Under the pieces are notes generated by a model, which ran no database searches, was not told the origin of the DNA, and saw only the letters and a program-made list of their open reading frames with translations. Shown here in pieces: positions 1-5,157 of a stretch of 7,227 nt of DNA; positions within the stretch are counted from its first letter, which is position 1; each line of letters opens with the position of its first letter. This DNA comes from Cyanobacteria bacterium HKST-UBA02. GTDB taxonomy: Bacteria > Cyanobacteriota > Vampirovibrionia > Obscuribacterales > Obscuribacteraceae. The position numbers and the translations under genes were made by a program. The DNA is taken from NCBI GenBank assembly GCA_020431945.1, contig JAGQHH010000470.1, positions 1 to 7,227 on the forward strand. The letters run 5' to 3'.

Positions 1-222
1 CTGGAGCCCTGCCCGATGTGCGCCGAAGCCATCATCCAGACCCGGGTCTCCACCCTGGTATTCGGCGCTTACGATCAGAAGTCCGGCGCCTGCGGCAGTG
101 CTTTCAATCTCTTTACCGACAAACGAATTTATCCATTGCCCGAGATAATCGGGGGAATAGAAGAGGAAGAATGCACCAGAATACTCAAAGACTTCTTCGA
201 TAATGAACGCCGAAAAAAATAG
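1..222 (+). CDS. tadA: tRNA-specific adenosine deaminase, C-terminal part (5' end outside window)
   Basis: This is the last 73 codons of a zinc-dependent deaminase of the TadA type, which converts the wobble adenosine A34 of tRNA to inosine in the cytoplasm. The visible part starts in the second zinc motif, LEPCPMC (residues 1-7), where Cys4 and Cys7 are the expected zinc ligands. It continues with VFGAYDQKSGACGSAFNL, close to the D-x-K-x-G-A-x-G-S signature that separates TadA from cytidine and guanine deaminases. The HAE motif that carries the first zinc ligand and the catalytic Glu must lie upstream of the window. The C-terminus ends in a short charged tail (NERRKK). The stop TAG lies 20 bases inside the next gene, so the two are probably co-transcribed. 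The family assignment rests on recalled motifs, and only the C-terminal half is seen. Confidence 0.92.
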   Translation: MEPCPMCAEAIIQTRVSTLVFGAYDQKSGACGSAFNLFTDKRIYPLPEIIGGIEEEECTRILKDFFDNERRKK

Positions 223-1951
223 ATTTCTCGCCTTGCTTCTGGCGCCAGCCCTGATTCTCGGGACGATTTTTCCGGCCCTGGCCACTTCTCCTGTCCTCAA
301 GCCGCCCGATTATATGCCCTTCAAGAGCAAGCCTCTGATGAATCTCCACCTGGCGTTCATCAATCTCGATCCCGGCGCCGCCATGAAGATCGTGCCTTCC
401 CTGGCAGTCGGGGCAGCCAGAAAGAAAGACCACCTTCTTCTGGCTCGCAGCTTGATGCATGCCGGCTATGCCTTCAATCTCGATGACAACCTCGAAGCTG
501 CTCTCAACTGCTTCGAGACAGCCCATGCCCTGGCCCCCGAGGACACACAAGCGACCTGCCTGCTGGTCGAGGCTCTCAGAGCCAACGGAGAATTCGAGAA
601 AGAGAGCAAACTTCTCGGTGTCCTCGACGACCTCGAGCAGAAGAGTGCCACCGTCTATTCGGTCCTGGCAGGCGATGCCATGCGTCGCAACGATCTCCAG
701 CTGGCCCAGAACCTCTCGAAGCTCGGCATCGAAGCCAGCCAACCAGGGGATTCGGCTCGCTGCCAGGTGCTCATGGCCAAGATCATGGTCCGCAAGGGAA
801 TCGGCGCGCCAGCCTCGAAAGCTTTCGAGGAGGCGGCTGTATCCTGCGAGAATCCCTATATCGGGGACCTTCTCCAGGCAGATGCGGCTTTCCTCAACGA
901 AGATAGCGACGCCGAATTACAGAATCTCGAGAAAGCCGGACAGAGACTCCCCGACGATCCTGCCTGGCACGCCAAGATGGCCACCCACTTGATTGGCAAG
1001 AACCAGAACGACCAGGCTCTCGATCATCTGGCCAGGGCTCTCAAATCGAAAAGATTCAGCGCCTCCGCCATCTTGGGTATGGCAGGCTACCTGATGAGCG
1101 ACGGCAAGCTGGATGAGGCCACCCAACTGGTCGAGCGCCTGAAAGTCCTGCAACCTCATTCGTCCCGGGTACCCGCCACGGAAGGCGATATCTATCGCAC
1201 CCGCGGCAGGTATCAGGAAGCCCTCAGTTGCTACGATGAGTCCATTCGCCGCAATCCATGCCAGATAAAACCATACGCCGACATAGCCAATATCCTGTCC
1301 CGTAGCAAGGCCAGGGATGCGGCAATCAAAAAGATGAAAGCCTGCGTGGAAATGATGCCTGCTTACTGGCGCCCGCACTTCATGTATTCTTCCGTCCTCG
1401 AGCGCTGCGGCAAAATCAATCAGGCTATAGTCGAGGCGAAGCGCGGGCTGGCACTACTGGCGACACCAGATGAAGACCTCAACCAGATGGCTCGCTACTA
1501 CTCGGCACGGGCTCACGCCCTCATGGGCACCAGCCATTATGCCCACAAAGAGATGGGCGAAGCCGTGGAGGAGGCTATCCGCTTCAACGAATTGAAATTC
1601 CTGCCCCGAGTACCGGATGCTCTCAAATTCGTCAGTCTCAGACCGGGCCGCTTGCACTTCTCGGAAGACCATTCTCTCTCGGATCCACAGATCAGGGCAG
1701 CTCTTGCCGACATGCTGCTCGAATCCGAAAAGCTCGATGACTGCGTCAAAGAGTACCGCGAGGCTGTCGCCCTCGCCCCCAACGACGACGACTTGCAATC
1801 GTACCTGCTCAATGCCCTCTCCCGAAAAGGAGACTGGGTCGAGGCAGCAAAACAGAACCTCTCTCTATCGAACAATCTGGTGAAAAAGGCACCGGGCAGG
1901 GTGGCGAACTGGATGAACCGAGAACAAGAACAGAAAACAGGAACCCCTTGA
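203..1951 (+). CDS. Secreted tetratricopeptide-repeat (TPR) protein
   Basis: The protein has 582 residues. Residues 1-27 look like a Sec signal peptide: Lys5 and Arg7, then a hydrophobic core (about 8-23) and an Ala-Leu-Ala cleavage site before Thr28. The rest is mostly helical TPR repeats of about 34 residues. Clear units lie near 81-115, 153-183, 187-217, 254-286, 288-320, 324-355, 357-389, 391-422, 497-528 and 531-556. They carry the usual Ala/Gly/Tyr pattern and ends such as ALAPED and VALAPNDD. A stretch around 425-495 fits the repeat poorly and may be an insertion or spacer. TPR arrays bind other proteins; no enzymatic motif is visible. The ATG at 203 is chosen because it starts the signal peptide. 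It lacks a strong Shine-Dalgarno and overlaps tadA by 20 bases, which suggests coupled translation. The last base of the stop is the first base of the next ATG. The specific function is not recognised. Confidence 0.9.
   Translation: MNAEKNRFLALLLAPALILGTIFPALATSPVLKPPDYMPFKSKPLMNLHLAFINLDPGAAMKIVPSLAVGAARKKDHLLLARSLMHAGYAFNLDDNLEAALNCFETAHALAPEDTQATCLLVEALRANGEFEKESKLLGVLDDLEQKSATVYSVLAGDAMRRNDLQLAQNLSKLGIEASQPGDSARCQVLMAKIMVRKGIGAPASKAFEEAAVSCENPYIGDLLQADAAFLNEDSDAELQNLEKAGQRLPDDPAWHAKMATHLIGKNQNDQALDHLARALKSKRFSASAILGMAGYLMSDGKLDEATQLVERLKVLQPHSSRVPATEGDIYRTRGRYQEALSCYDESIRRNPCQIKPYADIANILSRSKARDAAIKKMKACVEMMPAYWRPHFMYSSVLERCGKINQAIVEAKRGLALLATPDEDLNQMARYYSARAHALMGTSHYAHKEMGEAVEEAIRFNELKFLPRVPDALKFVSLRPGRLHFSEDHSLSDPQIRAALADMLLESEKLDDCVKEYREAVALAPNDDDLQSYLLNALSRKGDWVEAAKQNLSLSNNLVKKAPGRVANWMNREQEQKTGTP
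1939..1943 (+). promoter_or_regulatory. Ribosome binding site deciding the WG-lipoprotein start
   Basis: AGGAA lies 7 bases before the ATG at 1951 and only 4 before an in-frame TTG at 1948. The spacing favours the ATG, which overlaps the stop of the TPR gene as TGATG. The site itself is inside the TPR coding sequence. Confidence 0.6.
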
Positions 1952-2994
1952 TGCTGTTTCTTCGCTGTCTCGTCATCTGTATTCTCCTGACCGTCTATCT
2001 GGGTGCCTGCACGACGGAGAAAGACCAGACAGGCCCGAGCAATCCTGTACCGGTTTCGGGATCGGCTCTGGGAAGCTGGGGCTTTATCGACCGCACCGGC
2101 AAAATGGTAATCGAAGCCCGCTATCAAAACGCCGAGGCTTTCAACGAGGGCCTGGCCAGGGTCGAAACCGCGGAAGGATTTATTTTCATCGACCGGGCCG
2201 GCGGCACTGTCCTGGAAGTCAAAGGAGAGTGCGGCAGACACTTCGACGACGGACTCCTGCCCTTCCTCAAAGATCATCAATGGGGTTATATGGATCGCCA
2301 GGGACAGACGGTGATTGTCCCGCAATATGAAGACGTCATGCCATTCTGCCAGGAGCGCGCCTTCGTCGAGCAACACGATCGCTGGGGAGTGATCGACAAG
2401 TCAGGAAAGGAAATCCTCGAGCCGATCTGCGAGCGGGCCTCGCAATTCACCGCCGACGGACTTGCCAGAGTAAAGATCAAGAAAATAGACAGCGGCTATA
2501 TCGACAGGGATGGAAAGATTTTCGGACACTATTCCGCCCACGAGCCCTTCAGCGAAGGTCTGGCAGCGGTGAAGAAAGGAAAGTGGGGATTTATCGACAG
2601 ACAGAATAATATGGTGATTGCCAGACGCTTCGATCATGCCGGCGAATTCCACGAAGGTCGCGGTGCCGTTGCCATAGACAAGCACTGGGGCTTCGTCGAC
2701 CGGCAGGGCAAACTGGTGGTCCCTACCATCTATTTCAACGTCATGCCTTTCTCGGAAGGGCGCGCAGCAGTAGTTACGGATCGAGGCCTGTTCGGATTTA
2801 TCGACCCGGACGGAAACGAAGTAATCAAGCCGACCTTTCACGACGCTGCCGAATTCTCCGGAGGTCTGGCACCGGTAATGCGCAATGAGATCTGGGGATA
2901 CATCGACAGAAACGGAAAATATGCAATCAAACCCCAATTCGAATTTGCCGGAGTGTTCAAAGAAGATCTGGCTGCTGTGCAAGTCAAACAATAA
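1951..2994 (+). CDS. WG-repeat lipoprotein
   Basis: The protein has 347 residues. A hydrophobic segment (about 7-19) ends in a lipobox, L17-G-A-C20, so it should be lipidated on Cys20 and anchored to a membrane. After a short linker rich in Pro, Ser and Gly (to about 40), the whole protein is nine tandem WG repeats of about 34 residues. They start near 43, 77, 111, 145, 182, 212, 246, 281 and 315, with the consensus WGFIDRxGKxVIxPxFxxAxxFxEGLAxV. Repeats 2, 5 and 8 lack the Trp. WG (KWG) repeats are predicted to form beta-rich scaffolds and occur in many secreted or surface bacterial proteins; their ligand is generally unknown. No catalytic residues are visible. The gene overlaps the TPR gene by one base and is probably translated by reinitiation, so the two products likely act together. 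A TTG three bases upstream is a less likely start. Confidence 0.92.
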   Translation: MLFLRCLVICILLTVYLGACTTEKDQTGPSNPVPVSGSALGSWGFIDRTGKMVIEARYQNAEAFNEGLARVETAEGFIFIDRAGGTVLEVKGECGRHFDDGLLPFLKDHQWGYMDRQGQTVIVPQYEDVMPFCQERAFVEQHDRWGVIDKSGKEILEPICERASQFTADGLARVKIKKIDSGYIDRDGKIFGHYSAHEPFSEGLAAVKKGKWGFIDRQNNMVIARRFDHAGEFHEGRGAVAIDKHWGFVDRQGKLVVPTIYFNVMPFSEGRAAVVTDRGLFGFIDPDGNEVIKPTFHDAAEFSGGLAPVMRNEIWGYIDRNGKYAIKPQFEFAGVFKEDLAAVQVKQ

Positions 2995-3039
2995 AGACGC
3001 TTCTCTTATATCTTTTAGTAGTCTTTCTGAAAAGAAGAA

Positions 3040-3065
3040 GGAGACCGCCCGGAAGGACGGTCTCC
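3040..3065 (-). terminator. Intrinsic terminator of trxB
   Basis: A perfect 8-bp stem (GGAGACCG at 3040-3047 pairs with CGGTCTCC at 3058-3065) is followed by one C/A mismatch, then two G-C pairs closing a GGAA tetraloop at 3051-3054. Read on the - strand it lies 46 bases after the trxB stop and is followed by a T-rich run (TTCTTCTTTTC, 3039-3029), as an intrinsic terminator should be. On the + strand no T-run follows, so it may only weakly stop transcripts from the TPR/WG operon. Confidence 0.75.
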
Positions 3066-3111
3066 AGAGGAAAGAACCACTATCGCTTATGCCTGATCGG
3101 GCAGCCACCTA

Positions 3112-4053
3112 TCAGGAGGCTTCGAACTGCTCCAGAGTGTCGAGATACCACTGGGCCTCGAGAGCCGCCTGGCAGCCGGTACCGGCTGCGGTGATGGCCT
3201 GGCGATAACGGGCGTCCTGGACGTCGCCGCAGGCGAATACTCCAGTGACAGAGGTGCGCGTCTGGTCGGCTTTGATATAGCCGCTGCCGGTGAGCTCGAG
3301 CTTGCCGGCGAACAGTGCTGTATTGGGCGAGTGCCCGATAGCGACGAAGACGCCGTCCACCTTCACTTCTTCGGACTTCTCGCAGCCGCTCTTCTTGAGC
3401 TTGACGGCGCGAACAGTGCCGTCGTCACCGGCGAGGATGTCTTCCACCACGGTATCGAAGACGAATTCGATCTTCTCGTTCGCCTCCGCCCGTGCCACCA
3501 TGATCGATGAGGCACGGAATTTGTCACGACGATGAACGACTTTGACGCTCTTCGCGAAACGCGTGAGGAACACGGCTTCTTCCATAGCAGCGTCCCCGCC
3601 GCCGACCACGATCACGTCCTTGCCGCGGTAGAAAAAGCCGTCGCACGTGGCGCAGACAGAGACACCACGGCCGGTGAGCTTCGCTTCGGCCGGAAGACCG
3701 AGCATCCGGGGCCGGGCTCCGGTGGAGATGATGATGCTGTCGGCTTCCACGGTCTTCGACTCGGTGACGATTGTGAAAGGGCGGGAGCCCAGCTCGACGC
3801 TCGACACATCCTCGGTGAGAAACTCGGCACCGAACTTGACCGCCTGCTCACGCATATCGGCGACAAGCTTGTTGCCGTCCACACCTTCGGGAAAACCAGG
3901 GAAGTTCTCGACTTCGGTGGTGGTGGTCAACTGACCGCCAGCCGCAAATCCTTCGATAACCAGAGGCAGGAGCTGAGCGCGAGCCGCATAGATAGCCGCT
4001 GTTAGCCCTGCCGGTCCGCCGCCTATGATGACGACTTTGCGTTTTTCGTTCAT
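3112..4053 (-). CDS. trxB: Thioredoxin reductase (NADPH, FAD-dependent)
   Basis: The product has 313 residues, close to the usual 310-325 for the low-molecular-weight bacterial enzyme. It uses NADPH and FAD to reduce thioredoxin in the cytoplasm. Motifs occur in the expected order: the FAD-binding GGGPAG (11-16), the redox-active CATC (Cys134 and Cys137), the second dinucleotide fold GGGDAA (151-156), HRRDKFRAS (174-182), whose arginines fit NADPH rather than NADH, and the C-terminal FAD-binding CGDVQD (275-280) followed by RQAITAAGTGC. The frame stays open up to 4134, but the ATG at 4053 is chosen because GGAG sits 6 bases before it and the FAD motif then lies at its normal distance from the N-terminus. 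An ATG at 4065 is possible. The gene stands alone, convergent with the WG-lipoprotein gene and divergent from the hydrolase gene. No thioredoxin gene is in the window. Confidence 0.97.
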   Translation of the reverse strand: MNEKRKVVIIGGGPAGLTAAIYAARAQLLPLVIEGFAAGGQLTTTTEVENFPGFPEGVDGNKLVADMREQAVKFGAEFLTEDVSSVELGSRPFTIVTESKTVEADSIIISTGARPRMLGLPAEAKLTGRGVSVCATCDGFFYRGKDVIVVGGGDAAMEEAVFLTRFAKSVKVVHRRDKFRASSIMVARAEANEKIEFVFDTVVEDILAGDDGTVRAVKLKKSGCEKSEEVKVDGVFVAIGHSPNTALFAGKLELTGSGYIKADQTRTSVTGVFACGDVQDARYRQAITAAGTGCQAALEAQWYLDTLEQFEAS

Positions 4054-4059
4054 GGCATT

Positions 4060-4063
4060 CTCC
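4060..4063 (-). promoter_or_regulatory. Ribosome binding site deciding the trxB start
   Basis: On the - strand GGAG is followed by six bases and then the ATG at 4053. It overlaps the alternative ATG at 4065, which would itself lack such a site. This supports the shorter 313-residue product. Confidence 0.7.
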
Positions 4064-4290
4064 ATGTTTGCTGAGACTGTCGAATGCACCGGCTCGAGAC
4101 AGAGTCGGGGAATTCGGGACAGAAAGAAAAACAATCAGATAGAGAAGAGTTGCTTACCCTTCGAAAAACAGAAAAGTACAAAGACCTGAAAAGCTTAGGA
4201 AAAAGAAGACGTCCACACCAAGCTCTGTTAGGAGTATCGACATATCGCAGCTAGCACTTCTTGACTACTTCAAAATATCACAATGCAAGC

Positions 4291-4333
4291 AAAAAGCCCG
4301 ACGGGAGTCGCTTTCGCAAAGCCTGATCCGGGC
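4291..4333 (-). terminator. Terminator-like hairpin upstream of trxB (possible attenuator or end of a small RNA)
   Basis: Read on the - strand, GCCCG (4333-4329) can pair with CGGGC (4300-4296). An inner hairpin of GCTTT and AAAGC (4322-4318 with 4314-4310) closes a three-base loop. TTTTT (4295-4291) follows directly. This is the layout of an intrinsic terminator, although the interior has unpaired bases. It sits about 240 bases before the trxB start codon and in the same direction. It could therefore stop leader transcripts or antisense transcripts coming from the hydrolase side. Confidence 0.35.
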
Positions 4334-4376
4334 AACCAATTCGAGCCGATCATCGAGGAAAGCCGTCAAAGCCTGA
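4317..4376 (+). repeat. Direct repeat CAAAGCCTGA, two copies 50 bases apart
   Basis: Identical 10-base copies lie at 4317-4326 and 4367-4376. The second runs into a small inverted repeat, GCCTG-A-CAGGC (4371-4381). The first copy overlaps the terminator-like hairpin. Function is unknown; paired binding sites are possible, and chance is not excluded. Confidence 0.35.
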
Positions 4377-4388
4377 CAGGCAAGGGAG

Positions 4389-4402
4389 CACAAAAGATTG
4401 TG
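4389..4402 (+). repeat. Short inverted repeat CACAA-4-TTGTG
   Basis: CACAA at 4389-4393 is complementary to TTGTG at 4398-4402, with a four-base spacer. On the - strand a TTGACA hexamer (4406-4401) overlaps its edge, but no acceptable -10 follows at the normal distance. It could be a protein binding site or chance. Confidence 0.25.
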
Positions 4403-4423
4403 TCAACCAGAGCAATGTGAGAC

Positions 4424-4439
4424 AGATCTCAAGAGATCT
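4424..4439 (+). promoter_or_regulatory. Candidate operator: 7-bp inverted repeat
   Basis: AGATCTC (4424-4430) and GAGATCT (4433-4439) are perfect inverted arms separated by AA. The 16-base site ends 13 bases before a candidate -35 box, a typical position for a dimeric regulator or activator. No regulator gene is in the window to match it, and a hairpin in RNA is also possible. Confidence 0.4.
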
Positions 4440-4452
4440 ATGTTCGCTTATC

Positions 4453-4480
4453 TTGATAACCAGATCGAGCTTTTTCTAGT
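4453..4480 (+). promoter_or_regulatory. Candidate sigma-70-type promoter for the hydrolase/peptidase genes
   Basis: TTGATA (4453-4458; five of six bases match TTGACA) is followed after 16 bases by TCTAGT (4475-4480; four of six match TATAAT). A small dyad, TTATC-TT-GATAA (4448-4459), overlaps the -35 box. Transcription would start about 120-130 bases before the ATG at 4614. This is weak evidence, from consensus match only. Confidence 0.25.
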
Positions 4481-4603
4481 CTTTGAGCCTCCACGCTTTC
4501 ATCTTTCTTCGAGGCCAGTTGTTCAACTTCCCAGTTCAAGACACCTGTTACCAGTCCACGCACAAAACACGCCTCGTCGGACGAGAAAGCCTCTACCGGC
4601 TAC

Positions 4604-4607
4604 GGAG
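4604..4607 (+). promoter_or_regulatory. Ribosome binding site deciding the hydrolase start
   Basis: GGAG lies 6 bases before the ATG at 4614. This supports starting the protein there rather than at ATG 4440 or TTG 4398, which are in frame but would add a low-complexity extension unlike any isochorismatase domain. Confidence 0.6.
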
Positions 4608-4613
4608 ACTGTT

Positions 4614-5117
4614 ATGCCATCAAGTTCCCTGCCCGAGAGCGACTTGCAGGAAACACACCGAGTGCTCGTTGTCATCGACATGCAGCCTGACGGTTTCCCA
4701 CTTGCAAGATCGGTTCTGAGACAAGTCATGCGGGCCATCGCCGAGGCGATGGCCTCGTCCTGGCTTGTTCTGATCGTGGAATTCGACATCGAATGCGCCG
4801 GATCTACAGACCCGGCCCTCATGTCCATGCTTGCCGGCTATCCACACTGGAAGCTGGTCAAGAAAAAGGCTGAAGACGGCTCTCTCGAGGTAATCGAGTC
4901 AGTCGCCGAAGCCGGAATGAGCACCGCCTGTCCATTCCCGGGCTTCCGGTTGGCGGGCGTAACCACCGACGATTGCATCAGCAAGACGGCTCACGGGCTC
5001 GCTCAACGCCTGCCTGACTGTCTTGTGGAAGTGATCAAGGACGCCTGCTTCAACTGGCAGGGCTCCCGCTTCGACTGGAGCCAGTTCAGTAGGGCAGCCA
5101 ACATCGTGCTCATTTAA
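4614..5117 (+). CDS. Isochorismatase-like cysteine hydrolase
   Basis: The protein has 167 residues, slightly short for a family usually near 180-210. It has the three expected catalytic landmarks: an Asp at the end of the first strand (VLVVIDMQ, Asp22), a Lys in the middle (LVKKKAEDGS, one of Lys83-85), and the nucleophilic Cys in GVTTDDCISKTAHG (Cys121). After these comes the typical VEVIKDAC strand (138-145). The family includes isochorismatases, nicotinamidases and other amide hydrolases; the substrate here cannot be told. The segment between Asp22 and the Lys is shorter and more divergent than in well-known members. No signal peptide is seen, so it is likely cytoplasmic. The start is set by GGAG before ATG 4614. 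The M16 peptidase gene follows after 40 bases with no terminator between, so the two are likely co-transcribed. Confidence 0.75.
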   Translation: MPSSSLPESDLQETHRVLVVIDMQPDGFPLARSVLRQVMRAIAEAMASSWLVLIVEFDIECAGSTDPALMSMLAGYPHWKLVKKKAEDGSLEVIESVAEAGMSTACPFPGFRLAGVTTDDCISKTAHGLAQRLPDCLVEVIKDACFNWQGSRFDWSQFSRAANIVLI

Positions 5118-5157
5118 GAACGACACCCTATCCCACATCCTTGAAGGATTACAAGAT

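Larger units (their letters stand above)
4054..4613. other. 560-base divergent intergenic region
   Basis: This gap lies between the starts of trxB (leftward) and the hydrolase gene (rightward), so both promoters are expected here. It is richer in A and T than the flanking genes, especially at 4120-4300. The trxB-proximal part (4054-4260) is purine-rich on the + strand, and I see no convincing -35/-10 pair in it. The central part (4291-4440) holds a terminator-like hairpin on the - strand, a 10-base direct repeat and several short inverted repeats, listed separately. The part from 4440 to 4613 holds a possible rightward promoter. The in-frame extension upstream of 4614 does not look like coding sequence. 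No tRNA or known riboswitch was recognised. Confidence 0.7.

Noticed and set aside
1537..2376. A 279-residue open reading frame on the - strand across the TPR/WG junction
   Set aside because: It overlaps two well-supported genes on the other strand, has no domain signature, and spans their junction.
3092..3116. CCTGAT/ATCAGG stem across the trxB stop
   Set aside because: Only 6 bp with a 13-base loop and no T-run; the stronger hairpin at 3040-3065 is the likely terminator.
3532..4005. A 157-residue + strand frame inside trxB
   Set aside because: It is the shadow of trxB, whose FAD, NADPH and CxxC motifs are all intact on the - strand.
4054..4134. A 27-residue N-terminal extension of thioredoxin reductase
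   Set aside because: It would push the FAD-binding motif away from its usual N-terminal position, and GGAG is correctly spaced before ATG 4053.
4261..4289. A TTGACT hexamer as a + strand promoter
   Set aside because: No -10-like hexamer lies 16-18 bases downstream; the A/T-rich stretch that follows is at the wrong distance.
4398..4613. A 72-residue N-terminal extension of the hydrolase from TTG 4398 or ATG 4440
   Set aside because: The extension has no domain features, overlaps the candidate promoter and inverted repeat, and a good ribosome binding site precedes ATG 4614.
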